A stretch of DNA of 64,000 nucleotides from Acholoe squamosa. Lineage: Eukaryota > Annelida > Polychaeta > Phyllodocida > Polynoidae. A program made the position numbers and the translations under genes. The stretch lies in assembly GCA_949317995.1 (NCBI GenBank), contig OX439052.1, positions 39,372,432 to 39,436,431 on the forward strand, written 5' to 3'. Positions 22,001 to 37,000 of this stretch are shown in pieces (within the stretch, counting starts at the first letter, position 1; the number at the start of each line of letters is the position of its first letter). The notes under the pieces were generated by a model, which was given only the letters and a program-made list of their open reading frames with translations, searched no databases and was not told the origin of the DNA.

Positions 22001-25000
22001 ACTGTATTTACCTGGGTAAGAAAAAACATCAATATCAATTTCAAGACCTACCTGCCACAGAGTGTGTTGGTGCCAGCAATAAATGCCCCACCGTCCCTGA
22101 TGTGTACAACCTGTACCCCGATATGATGCAACCCTGCAGACAACCCCATAGCTGGAATAGCGTCCGTCACTAACACAAGCCCTGTAATACAGCAGGTCCA
22201 GTTACATATAAGAGAAACAGAGAAACCAATGCCCATGCTCTCCCCCCCCCCTCATTTGTACACAACCTTGTAACCGTTAGATACAAAATAACTTGTATAG
22301 GAGGCAAATAGCCCAGAAAAAAATGAGGCTTGGATTTGTCAAAGCCGAAAAGAGATATTGCGTAAATAAGATTTTTGCTCCCCTTTAACATATTCCATAG
22401 GAACACATATCCACTGTTCGCTCTAAATTGTTCCCCTTGAACTGGTCCTGACACAGACCCTCCCTACCCTAGCTTAGGCTGTCCCACGCAGGTAGCAGAA
22501 TATGCCCACTGTGGTATCACTGTAGAGATAGCTCAAATGTGGCACATACAGAAGGGAAACATTCAGGGATAAAATCTGACATACTTATCTTGCTGTTTCT
22601 GCCCGTCAGAAAGCATAGCAATCGTTAAGTTTAAGTGATAAAGTCATGACATGAAAATTACCAAACTTGTACATATCCAAGTGAAGATAACGAATCATAT
22701 TTTCAAGTGTTGAAATAATCTCCTATCCATTTCAAATACTTGATAGAATTAAGACACTGAAATCATACATTTTCTATTGATCACTATCCTTGGCTATACA
22801 TAGGTCAGTCATTAGAAATGCTGCACACTCCACTGACTACTCAGGAATGACATGACACAGCAATCATGGAGTGGAATTTCATGAAAAAATAGTTGGATAA
22901 TATCAGGTCTGTACACATGGAAATAATTATAATTTTTACATGACAGACTGCCCCTTGTAGCAGAGAACATGATATATACCATAAAGATGGTAAACCAAGA
23001 TGTATAGGAGAAAAGTGAAGTTTAATATGCACTTCCCAAGTGCGTCTACATACAATTCACTCTTGAAATCTGCCATATCAAAAAAAGTTGTTGTTTTTTC
23101 ATAAATGAAAAGAACAATCTTGGTCAGAGATGGGTTGGGAAGGAAGAAGGTGTGCCATAAGGTGTGTAAAGGAAATGAGTGAATAACATGTATTTACAGA
23201 GTTGCTGACGAAAAAAGATGAAGGCATCCACTATTTAACAGCATAAAACTAAGCATGAACTATCACTAGGCCTGGGTACTAAGGCTGAGCCTCGTTTAAT
23301 ATTCCAAATAAAAGTTACGTTTTCAACAACATATTATTGTGTGGATAGATTTAAAGACAAAAAGTGCATTACAGTGTAGACTTTACACAAAGCTGGGCTA
23401 TAGGAGGGTAGAGGAGTTTGATATATTGAATAGGTTTTGGGGTGAAGGTTACCCTGTAATATAATGAGTTCCACCATAAATATAGAGATATACTAACGTC
23501 CAAGTTATCCCCCGTGAATCAAGCTAACTTTGGCTGGTATATTGGGGAAGTCACTAGCGTCAAGTGGTTAAGACTTGTGTCTAAATTCCAAAGCCCATAC
23601 GAAACGAAGACACAATGGGTATAGTCAGCTCTGAAGTTTTGGTTCCAGTCATTTCACTTCAATCATAAATGCACTGACTCCTGATGATTCCATTACAAAT
23701 CAAGTTGGTATATTCCTAACACCAAATGAATTGATTCTCAACACTCTTGTTGTTTCCTGATAGCTTCCTATGAATTTATAAACTTCACAGAAATAGAGCA
23801 TCTTGTTTATTCTCAGATCATTGACAAATTCTTACATAAATTCTTATAACCTCCATGAATAATCCAAATAACGGTCCTTTAAACATTCATAGTAGAGTAA
23901 GGAAGAGCAATCTCAACGCCCAAGGCAGCGTATGTACCTGTAGTTAATTCATAATGGTATTGGTTTAGGTAGAGGCGGTGTAGATCTATTTGATTCCCAT
24001 TGTATCTTTAAGTCCCCAAAGAACACTCTAAACTGGCAGCACCGGGCCTTGTAGATTTCCTCCAGAAAATAGAATTTCTCCTTGTGAGCTGATGACTATA
24101 CAATGTTCCCCTCTGATTCCAGGATGAACTGTGTATCCCGCTACTCCCCGACAATTCATGCCCTTCCTGGCCCTGGAACTGCCTTATATACTCGCTTGAC
24201 AGCGGCTATTTCCACCTAGCACCTCCTGGACTCTGCTCCCCTGATGATATTGGATACCTTATAGGAGTGTATTCTGCTGTATATAAGTTGCTATCCCATA
24301 AGGGTAGACACCTTGCTGAACTTTGGACACCCTGGGACATAGTTCTATTTAGGGACATTGGAGCTTCATGAGTCATCCATGGGCTCTGGTCCCCTAGCTC
24401 CTAAATGTTATTTCTTATTTGTTTTTGATTACTTTCTGGTCCCTTCTACTGAATCTGGTTAGAACCAGATCCTTACATACAAATACTGTTCTCCCATGTT
24501 TATTCCACTATGTCAATGTTATTTTCATAATTCTAAAACGGCTTACTTCTTAAATAAAAGTACCTTCACTATTTGCCCGCCTTACGTTTCATATCTTTCG
24601 GTCTCCCCGATACCCATTTTCTGGAAATCCCCCTATCTCAAAGCTAGGACCCCAGAATCCACCAGGTGTGCTGCTTGGGTGTTGTTCAGGGGATGTTTGA
24701 GTGAATCACCAGAAACCTTTACGGAGTTTCCATACAAAATTTAGGCAAATTTATTGCAGTGTAGAGAAAACACTCATACAGCCCTATGTGCATTTTCAAC
24801 AGTAGTGGGTGGGTGGTGGTCACTCAGTCATGCCTCAGCAGTGTTGGCAGGGCAGGGTAGGATCTGTGGCTTAGTCAATGACCAAAGGCCAATTTGGTGG
24901 TCAGTGGTCACAGCTTCTGGACACCTGTATAATAGGAATGTCCAGGGGCAAAATTGTCAATTTTCCAGACAGATCATTTAATATCTCAGGTTTTAAAAAA

Positions 25001-28000
25001 GATAAAAAGAAAATTCCAAAAGATTTAGACTCTGTTCCTCAGGCTCTATGGCTATAAAGAAAGAAAATAGAGGATATAATGAATTAGAAATTTCTCTGGG
25101 GTCCCTAACAAAGCCATCAAATAGGAAGGAGATAGTGAGTAAGTCAGTGAATAATATGTTTAACACCATTTCGACAGCTAAGGTCATATTCATGGCAAGA
25201 ACTACATTACACAATTTGACATTAAAATGTGTGTGTGCCCTCGCATATGGGCACCACACACATCCAAGGGCATAGGAAAGAGGAGAAATAGACCCTTTTA
25301 GGTGGGCTAGGGAAGCCCAGGAAGGAGATCTCGAGTAACCACGCTGCACATTAGGATTTAGGTATCCCAGCTATGTTTCAGAAACCTAATTCAGGTAATT
25401 GAAACACTATTCATTAGAAAGCCTGATAAGTTTGAAATTTAACAGTATAAGTCCCATTAAAATCCATTAGGAACTTGCTACAGGATGACAGTTTTCATGA
25501 GTAAAGGTTTGCCCTAAAATTGACACCTTTTGCTGATAGCCACTGGAACATTTTCAGGATGTTCATACAGCAAAAATATTATAGCTACATGACATGAAAC
25601 ACTTAACTCATACTCTTTGATATGCATACAACAGAAAAATGGATTTTACTATGTTTATGCACTTGCAAAATGTGAAAAGATAGCTCTAAATATCCAAGAT
25701 CATTTAATAATTCCAAAGTAACAACTCATGCACATGGAGATGTTTAAAATTAACAAAATCACCAAAAACCATTAAATGATGGGCTTGTCCTAGAAGTCAG
25801 TTAGCCTTGATATTTGGAATGTAAAGTCCTGGTACAATGGTTAGAACCAGTCTGTTATACTTGACTGATTCAGGTATTAAATACAGGTGGCACCACACAG
25901 GCCTCCAGTCACCCTGGGTCAACTAGGTCACCAGGTGTGCACTCAACCACTCACAGGTAGCACGCAGGCAGGCATAGCTGGCAGTTCATTTTTTCTTTTG
26001 TAATTGTAACTTTGTTACCTGTTTGTTTTTCTTTGTTTAGATAAATAGGCCGGTAGTCTACGACTGGACTGGCCCAAGTGCATCTACCTCTTGCTTAGTC
26101 CCTCCGCATAGTTAACGCTGTCTTCAGCTAATTATTAAAAAAATGTCATGACAGAGACTCAGAGGCCCCCTGGTGGCAAATTTTAAAACTAATAAAAACT
26201 GGTTGTTTGCCATAATTACCCATTCTACATGGATTAAAATGATTAGATAACACAGTTTCATATCTTATCTAATCATTACACCTATATTTTATTCAATTCC
26301 TAGCTGTATGTGCCCATGCAGACCTTTGATTAAGGCAACCTGACCATAATACTCTCTCATTCAAACATGGTTGTGCTCTCCCAGTTTCACCAACCATATG
26401 AATGCTTAATAATTTTGAAACATGGTTTCTAGACATCCATGCCTGATTGTGAGTGGAACTTATTTTTTATCATGTGAATATTCTTCAATAAAGCCATAGA
26501 CTGGTACCCTCTGTGTACATATATAAAAGGAATGTGATATATCTACTTACATTGGCTCTTACATTTTAACCATTTATTGAAATGCATAGGTGTTTTCACA
26601 TATGGATTCTATATTTTTAAGGCTTTGTTTTAGGGTGCTGGACTTTTCCTTTTTATCTTGTACCGTATCGTCGTGTTCAAGCACCCCGGCGGTCTTTGAT
26701 TTGGGGGCCTCAATTACTAGGCACTTATACAAGACAGGCGCTTATACAAGATCCAGTTTTAGTGCCTAAGAAATGTTTAAGCACCCCTTTACTCCCAGCG
26801 CTTATACAAGACAGGCGTTTATTCAAAGGCCGGCGCTCAAACACGACAATACGGTATGTCCTTTAACCAGAGCCAAATACTTCCATACTATTTGGAATGT
26901 GACTGTGACAGCCCTACTCTGATGGGCTGTCACATTTTAACCATCAAATGGAATGCTTAGGTTTTTTTTATGTGTGAATTCTAGACCCTTCAAGCTTCTT
27001 AGTAGGGTGCGGGACTTTCTTTTATTTTCAAGGATATTGTGTTTTTGAAGTTTGTCAATTAAAGTAACTGCAGCTAGAATAGGAAGATTTTAATACCTTG
27101 GCAAGTCCCGCATATCAAAATGTAGCTTGAAATATAAACTAATCAAATGTTTTGACACTGTCTATGTATCTACCATGGCGATTTTGCAAGAGCCCTCCAT
27201 AGCAAACCCCTTAAAATTATATTGAGAACAACAGGGGACAAATTTAAGAAGTTGCTGAAATTGACCATGTAAACATCACCCATTTATGGCCTCATAATTC
27301 CACAATACCATATCTATATGTTTTTGGGTGGGAAGAGGGGATCTAGACCTTTCGGAAATGGGGTCTGCCATTCCTGTACCTTTACTATTTCGGCCTACAG
27401 AGCCTTGGAAAGACAAGCTAGTTTTTGTGAAAGTGCCGCGATTTTCACGGCTGTGTGACGCTCCTGCGGGCCACCTATCAGGGTTTTAACCTTTATAAGT
27501 GGTAGATATACACCTTGCAGTGACCAACAAGGTCTATAGGGCATTAGCATATTAGGCTATAGAGGCCGCCATTTTGGTTAGGCCCCCGACTCCAGAGCAG
27601 GGCAATCTGGGTAAAGTTCTTATCAGCCACCAGAACAATGGGCAGTGATAAGCTGCACCCTGCCCCCTTTCTTAATCAGACACCTCTCTAAAGACTCTAT
27701 TGTTTCAGGTGTGAAGGAAGGAGATAACACAGATAGGGGGACAATGCCCTGGTGGGCTCACCTGTGGTATCAAACAGAACTTTCAATGATCTATTGCTCT
27801 TTTATTTTGAATATTTAATCTATTTCTAGATCATCAACTTATGGTTGCTGATATGAAGAACCCATACATATGATTTATAGAAAAATCCCATGGATAGTAT
27901 TTATTGATGATCTAGCCCCCGACTACATGAGCTACCTAGTTGAATTCATACAGGACTAGCAATGTGCTAGTCCTGTATATCTACCACTTGTAAAGGTTAA

Positions 28001-31000
28001 AATGTGCAGCTTGGTTACTCGAGATAGATTTGCTGGTGGAAGGATAACCAAGTAACCAAGCTGCACATTAAGATTTTAACCTTTACTAGTGCCTTCGGCA
28101 CGTCGGCAGTACCCCCCCCCCCCCACCCCACACCCAATGCCCCTACGTAGCTACCCAACCCATCTGCAACTGGCCCATAATCAGCGTGGGAAAGGAGCTG
28201 CGTCTAGCTGGCCTAGATGTGGTCACTATAGCAACATAACCTTGACCTCATGTCCAGCATGCTCACCGATCAGAAAGTTCGTCATCAAATATATCCAAGA
28301 TTTGTGTAAATCTTCAGTTGATGTTTCAGGCATGTTACAAGAAAGGTATTTAGTATCTATTCCCATTCTATTTTGACACCATTCATCCATGTCTATGTGG
28401 TTTCAATACCAAATTGGAATGGAAAATGATGGCGGATTTATGTGAAGTTTCGTCAGGCACTCTGTGTGAGATTATGCGACTTCTATAATACAGTTTTCCT
28501 TTACTGGCATATGATCTTTGAGAATTAACCATTCAAGAAGAATCAGTATTAAAAAGTAGAAGTTCAAAATATAAGAAATGCAAAAATTTAGGAGAAAAAT
28601 CGAGTTACTTTGGAAAAATTACAATAACCTCGTTCACTTAGTTGGTACTGGCAAGCACTAGGCCTAATTCTATCATATTAACTGCAGCAGACCTACCAGC
28701 AACGAAGAAACCCCGTTTTTAAAATGGGGTAACAAGTGGTAGATATACACCTTGTCGGTCACTGTATATTGAGTACACTGCTCAATGAGGTGTATAACTC
28801 ACTTATACCACACTTATACCACTCACAACCCATGGAATGGGGGAGGGTGCAGGGAGGGTGTATGTGACCAGTGGACTGCATCGACTTACAACAGCTACCA
28901 TAATCTCCCGCATATAAGGCGCGTCTTATACGCCAAACAAAATACTGCTGGGTCTTATAGGTGTGAGGTAAATTGCCTTGAGTTTGGGGTGCGCCTTATA
29001 GGGGGGGGTATTTTTACTATAGAACAGAACTAAATTGACAAAAATCTCCCCTCAGGGGGGCGCCTTATATGCGAAACAGCCCCCCTGTGAGTTGGGAGGG
29101 TGCCTTATATGTGAGCTGCGCCTTATACGCGGGAGATTACGGTATATGCAATATATTAGCCCTGCTTGTTCATTGTTTTTCCACCCAAGTGTGGTATAAA
29201 TGCTGTTTACTTACCTTGAGGATTAGTTCTTTGTGCGATATGCAGGGCAGCAGGGTGTGTATGTACACCATCAGCAATCATGCCGTAGAACACCCCTGTT
29301 GGTGCCACATCACTGGCCAACAGACCCACAAGGTGAGGGTCACGGTGGTGGAACTGCAGGTGAGCAAAAAAAAGTATAGGATGAGCAGTGCTGGGAGCAG
29401 TAGCACCTTTTATCCCAATATTATGATACTTTCATATGATCCTTACATTTGGGAATACTGTGGTGCCATTAACTATAGTGCGTCATATAGGAGCTTAGAC
29501 CCATATCCACAGGGTCCACCATTTTGAATTTCGCTGGCTAGTTGGGCGACCCCTGCTTAATCTGGTACCTTGCGAGATAAGGACTGATAACAGCCAGCTT
29601 GATGGGTACCAGGTGTTATGTAATGCACCCTAAAAAAGTCTGCACTGAATGAATAATATTCTGATTGGTCAATAATGTATCCCGCTAGGTCGGAATTGAC
29701 TATTCACTTCGAGGACTGAAAACATACCGGCAGCATGGCATTGAAGAGGTGGGTGATGAGACGAGCCCCTTGCTTCACGGCCTCTTCCCCTTGATGGAGG
29801 TTTGCTTGGGAATGTCCTACGGAATGTATTATTACATAACAGGGATGACATAAGAATACATACTGTAAACTTATACAATTTTGTGTAGCTAAATTTCAGT
29901 ACACCTAGCATGAAAGCACTTTTCTTCCAATCGTATTTTCATGGGATTTTCACACATAAGGGAGTGGTCATTATTTATCAACAGGGGGGGGGGGAGAATT
30001 TCAGACCCCTCCCGAGGGGGGGCTAAAAAATTTTTGACTCCTCTTGAGGGGAGGGCTAAAAAATTTTAGTCTTTTTAGCAACCCCCCCCCCCCCTCGTTG
30101 ATAAATAATGACCACTCCCTGTAAATGTACTCAGTAGATCAGTGGCTAGATGCCAGTTTTCACAGCTTGCCAATCAGACAATTATCAAGTATTCTATAGT
30201 GAAAAGGAAAAATAAATAGATACATTATGATGAGCATATCAGAAAAATCATGGCAATAAATGTGGGTATAAGTTTCATACGAAAAAACAAACAAAACAAG
30301 AAGGATATTAGGGGACCTGTGCAATTGTAAACAATTCTGGGAGATGATAGAGATTTTAGACAAAAAAGTATATTAAGGGAGTGGTCATGATAGCTTTGAG
30401 GGACCCGCAAAAATTTTTGACACCTCCTGAGGGGGGCGTAAAAACTTTTGACCCCTCTTGAGGGGGGCGCGTAAAACATTTACCCTCTATTTTAGCCTGC
30501 GCGCTAAAATAGATCAAAGAGGGGCGTGAAAATTCTCTGCTCCTCCATGGGGCACATACAAATTTGACGGCTTTCGAGGGTTGGGCGTAATAAAATTCTG
30601 AGCATCCATCCAAAAACCCACAACCCTCCCCCCTCTTGATTTCACACTAGGGATGTGTGCTTATGGCCCAAAAAGGGAGGGGGTGCACTTATTAGAGCAG
30701 GTGCGTTTATTAGAATGATTATGGTATACTGGCGTAGGTTCTGCCATTTTCAATGTGCGTAACTTTTTACTCACGCATTATTAAGGTCGGCCAATCAGAA
30801 TCCAACATTTAATCATGTCACTTTTGCTTATAACACGTGGTGACGAAGGAAACTCGCCAAGGAATAATGTCAGAATGAATAGAAACTGAACACACTTTTT
30901 TATACTTGTGTAATCTATCAAATTTACACCTCTTCTTTCCATGCGTAACATTTGAAATAACTGTCAACATAAATATAAATGTTTGCAAAAGAAGTTATAA

Positions 31001-34000
31001 GAAATAGAACTTGTTGACACAGCAACAATCCCCACGTCTCTGAGACCACAATTTCTGCTTGCAACTAAACAAAGCCATTTCAAGTTCAAGTTATGCCTTA
31101 TTTATGAATAAATTCTCTTGTTTCCTGATTGAAACAAAAGATCTGAACAGTTCTGAAGTCCTATTTGGCTATATTCCAATTAATTTGATCACACGGCGAT
31201 GTTGTATTGCATGTCTAATGAATTAAGAACCAATAGCATGTGCATTAAGGGAGTGGTCGTTATTTATCAATGGCGGTGACGGGGTTGGGTGGTGGTGTTG
31301 GTGTTGGGTCTGAGTGCTACTATAGATCAATGAGGGGCGTGAAAATTCTCCATGCCTCGGGGGGGGGGGCAAAAATTTTGACTGGTGTCGAGCAGTGGGG
31401 GGGGGGGGGCGGGCATAAAAGTTTTTTTGCGCGTAAGCTGCATAATGGCAATCATGGAATACAGCCAGGGTCCACTTGTAGAATCTAACCGATTTATGCA
31501 CACTCCCTTGAGTTTTCAGTTAGTACAACTAGGTACCTCAGCCGTAACCAAACGTCCAGCGAGGCTGTGGGAAGGCATGCAGACCCCCCCCCCCCCCCCG
31601 CCCCAATGACTACTGGAATTTAGCCCCCAGTCCAAAAACTGATTTCACTTATTTTTTATGATGGGATGTTCGTTGGAGGGACAAAATACCACAGATTGAT
31701 ACCAAACAGGGCATAAAATGGCATATTTTTTGCATAATTAACATAATTATGCAGTGTCTTTGTGCTTTTCTTATACATGCCTTCCACGCTTGTTGGAGCA
31801 ACACAGAGTTTCAGAATTCACATAGAAAAGAATTGTTAGCAAAAGACAAAAACTGCTTAGTTGTTAAGGTATGGCTATTCGAGGACAAAGGGTCATCATG
31901 AAGACCCATCAAAGTGACCCATCATGGAAACCTATGACCGTGAACCCATGTTCGATACCTCCATCTTGAGCACATTGGAAACCTAGGGAAAGTCCCCTGC
32001 ACCTCTGTGAAGAATTTCCATGCCTTTTGGCACCTCTCCTTACCATTTGGTTACCATTTGGGAGTTCATCTGGGAGCTCCTTGGAGCTATCTAGGAGATT
32101 CTGAGAACACTTTGGAAATATAGAAGAAGTGCCTATGAAGAAATTCCCAGCCTTTAGGTCATTTTATTCTAATAACTTGGATTACGGATCTGGCGGCAAG
32201 TTTTTGAGCAAATTAGAAGAAAAAAATTTTTTTTTTTTTTTTTGCCTATGCCCGAAGTGATTTTCAGCAATGCAGCCCAAAAAGATTTGCTTTGAAAAAA
32301 AAAAAGTATATTGTGCGGCTTATACGAAGAGTGCAGCTAATACGAGAGAATTTATGGTAGCCTAACAACTCAGCCAAATCACTGTGTAGGAAGAGGAACC
32401 ATTTGCATGAATGGATACACTTCTGCCATGTGGACTCCCTCCCCCAGATTTCCAAGCTCCCTACTGCATGCAGTGATCACATTGACAGGGGGTAGCAGCA
32501 ACTGGGGGATCAGCCAGTTCAATAGACCACACATTTACACTTTCTATGGTATGGCATGCAGCTCAGGTATGCCATTCCTCAATCATAGATTTCTGCATAG
32601 TGAACTGTACATTGCATAATTTGACACAGACCATTCAAACATTACCAAAGCTCAGTGATATGAAGAGGAAGATTTTCCTTCCCTGTAGACATAATGTTAT
32701 CATGTACTAACATGTCAGAAAAATCTTCCTATGGCCTTAATATGCCATGCCCAAGTTATATTGTACAGAAAAACCAAACATCAATCACATATTAAGAGGA
32801 ATGTCAATTTTGAAGTCTAAAGGTGAGATGACCATCATAACATAACTAAAATGTACACTGTCAATGACGACTGAATGGTCAACCACGGACCTGAAAGATG
32901 TTTCAGGTCCGTGGGTCAACCAATCAAGTAGTTAAGTACCGTAGTCAACTATCGGTATAGCAAGAGATACAGTTAGACCACTGCTACGTCACAGGGTTGT
33001 TAGCTGCAGGCAAACATTGTATAGCGTGACTATATTCATGTATAGTGTGACTATACCATCTAGACTATGAATGAGATACTCCATGGGGCCGAAAGGCAAT
33101 ATCATGTATTGGAGCCAATATATATTAACTTGAGGCAACAGTATATCTATCTGACACACACCCCGCTTTCATAGACTGAATTTGTACAGTAAGCTTATAA
33201 CAGGCCCATTTCTCTTATAATGGCCCATGTAGGATATCTGGTATAACCCTCTTAGGAGGTTATATAATCATCAAACAGATTCCTTAATTGTGTCCTGTCA
33301 TAGAAATAAAACAGTTATTAAATCTGCTTGAAGAGTGGAGCCTCCTTTTAAAATTTATCTATCCAACGAGTTAGTAAAACACCCTCTGCAGATTACACAA
33401 CTGAGAGACCATGGGCACTAAGTGTCTGATACTTCTGGTTAGTATTGCTGTACTCTGGGTACAAATCCTGTATCCGGTACCTGTAATTTTTTAGGTTTTC
33501 ACTAGAGTCAATATCTATGTGAAATGCTATTATCGTTGGATTTCATACCTTTACACATGCCAGTCATTGGGTCAGTTGCTTTTTGTCTGGCAGGAATGAG
33601 TTAAAGGTTAAGGGAAAACCAAACTGAAATTGCTCTATATATGACTATATGCCCACATTCTGTAGAATTGTGAGGCCATACTCTGTGGGATTCTATCATA
33701 AATTTAATGTTTTCACTTCCCAGACAAATCAAGATTTGGCTAATATGCCATATTTAGTAATTTCCATTTAGTTATCATTAATCTGTTCATAAGCCTACTC
33801 AAACAAATATTTAACCATCTATTAAACTCAGATCAGCATGTGTCACTACTAGTGTGGTGCTATAGTGCAGGGTATTTCTCATTTGAGTTCTGGTAACTTG
33901 GGTTCGAATCCATGGAGGATTTTACATTTCTGTGAGTGAGTGAGTGAGTAATAGAGGTTTAATGCCATTTCGACAGCTAAGGTCATATTCATGGCGAGAA

Positions 34001-37000
34001 CTACATTACACAATTTCACATCCGAGGGGATAGGAAAGAGGAGAAATAGACCCTTTTAAGTTACATTTCTGTCACTCATTTAGTACTAAAAGCCAGATGT
34101 AGTACTTAAGCTATTCGATGACTATTATAATACATTGGGCCAAAAGTTCTGAAGATGCGGGTGTGAATCCTGTCAAAGGCATAGGCGAACTTAGAAACAA
34201 ATCCTGTGCTATATAATGGGGTCCTAGGGGTGTATACTCGTGTATCAATGACTCACATGTGGTTCTACCATAACTTACAATAGAACATTGGATGACTTAC
34301 AATAGTATTGAATAGGGATGACTCACCTGGGACAATGTTATGACTCACCATGGGGCACATTGCTGACTTACCTAGGGACACGGTGATGCCTCTGGAAGCG
34401 AGTTCAGTGATGACCGCCCCACTGCCTGATAGCTCTGGTGCCAATGTTACAATACTGACGTCTTGTAGTGATCCGTATACTGACTCTAGATCCTGCATTC
34501 CCTTCTCCAACCCTCTAATATACTCAACAGGGTGTGCTCCCTTCTTTTCTGTGTTGATGAACGGCCCCTCTAGATGTAGCCCTGGTCCATATTATTAAAA
34601 GAGCATTATAATTATATTATTCAGTAAACGCTACCTACCCTAATTTTTTTGCCCTACCCTAACATTTTTTATGGACGTTTTGGGGAAAATATGATATTTT
34701 GGCACTTATCTAGACTTGGAATTTTTTTTTTATGATCTCGCGCATCAAATTCACATTGTGTAGGTGCAAAAATTTACAGCCGGTCTCAAAAGAATTTTCA
34801 AAAAAAAAAAAATTTGCTACCTACCTACTCTAATTTTTTCGACCCCGTTACCTATGGGTAAGTTTATTATCTTGAAGATACATAGAATACTTACCACAAA
34901 CACCACGTTAAGACATTAACACAAATAAGTAGACTCTAACCATTGCACATTCACTTGAAATACCATGCAATAAATACTAGTTATAATCTGTACCTAAAAT
35001 GCCAGCTCCATCCTTAGAACCATTCGTACGGCGAATGCTGGGCAGTATCTGAAATGATGGGTTTCATTTAGGGAGTGATCATTATTTATCAGTGGGGGGG
35101 GGGGGGATGGGTCTCACATGGATGCATGAAAATTTTTTACGACCCCCATCTCGACAGCAGTCAAAATTTTTGCGCCCCCCTGCCGAGAATTTTCGCGCCC
35201 TTCTCTGATATATAGTAGGGTGCAGGCTTTTTTGCTCAAGAGGGGTCAAAATTCCCCCCCTCCCCCGTCAGGAGGGGTCTGAAATTTTTATGCCCCCCCC
35301 CTCAAACCCACCATCCTCCTAATAAATAATGACCACTCCCTTTGCTGACATGAAACGAGGTGTATCAATGGATAAAAACGACTTGAATATGATTTTTTGT
35401 TGTGTATCATAATGTCATCTGAGTTTTACTGTTGATTTACATTGGTAGGCTAGACAGAAGGTGGTAGACCTGTTTGTAGTGCTCTGGTGGTAGTGTGATG
35501 ACCGTAGGACAGAAGGATGTTACGCCATGTGAGAGCAGACCCTTTGCCACCCGCGCGACATCTGAGCCCAGGTCTGCTGACGGACGGGAGAAGTCTACGC
35601 CAAATGCCCCTTTTCAGACAAAGATAGCAAGTTCCATATTTAGTCCAATAGTACCTGTAAAATCAAAATTTCTAGCCATCACATCTAAAAATCAATCTGC
35701 ACCAAGGCCCTTACAGCTCCAATATCTCAATAGCACGAGCAGATGTTGCTGACAAGAGGTGAGTAAGTGATGACATATGTTGACTATTTGCTGACAAATA
35801 GAGACTAAGACCTAACATCAATTGACTTATTGCTGGCAAAGAGTAAGTGAATACTGATAGAATTAAACACCAAAAAAGCCATCAAAAGACAAAACAAGAT
35901 AATTGCTGACAAATAGTGGGTAAGTACTGACATATTTTAAATGACAAAAATTTAAAAAAATTTAAAAGTTAGATGCCCGAATGCAGCCCTTGAGGGACTA
36001 AATCAGTGTTTTGAGGTTACTAGTGATAGCATAGGCTTAGATATCGATGTTTCAATGCTGCTCTTCACCATGATGCATTAATGCAATATGACAATGATTA
36101 ATATAGTCTTAGTGAGTTACTGGCGTCAATCCACCACTATGGGGAGGTATAGAGATATCAGTCCGACTTTACAAATTAATACAAAGTGGGGGTTGAGGCA
36201 GTTCAGTTTGCTATCAGCACCAGCAGGGTCGCGGGGATTGAGAGGTATGTGCGGCCCCTCTACAGCCCCAGAGCGACTTGTGACAAACACAATTCAATAC
36301 AGGTACTTGGAGGCGCCTAGGACTTGTGTAGAAGCTATCAGCCCGCTCCAGAGCGATCTGTGACAAAATACAATTCACTACAGGTACTTGGAGGCACCTA
36401 GGACTGGTGTAGAAGCTATCAGCACGCCCCAAGACAAACTTTGACAAAAACAATTTACTACAGGTATTACATAATACTAGGATGTGTGATAACACTATAC
36501 TTGCCAGGTCTAGTACTAGTTTAATGTGAGGACATAAATCTACTTAGTAGTATTACTATTAATAAAAGTCTTGCCAAACGGACCAGTAGCAGTCCAATCC
36601 ATGGATTTTAGTAGCTGATTTATAGATTAAATAAAAAGTAGTGTTTTTTGTGACTTCTCTGTCGACCTGGGGTACTATCTTGGTACAGAGTCTCATGTCT
36701 TCATCTTGGGGAATGATATTGATCCCGAGGCTAGAAGCATCCCCACCGCTAAGGAAATCAAGGCCACCATGAGAAAAGTCCTAAGGAAACTTAAACCAGA
36801 GGCTCCAGATTAACAAGGATGCAAAGGTACTGAATACAAAGGTAAAGGATGCAATTATAATGAAGGCTTAAGGAGGTTTAAGATACTTTAAAAAAAAAGT
36901 AACTGATAGGTACAACATTGTTGTAGTGGCAGATGACCTCTTGAAGATTAAATATTGAAACCTTTCCATTAAAGTACAGAAAGGAATGCAAAGGCAATGG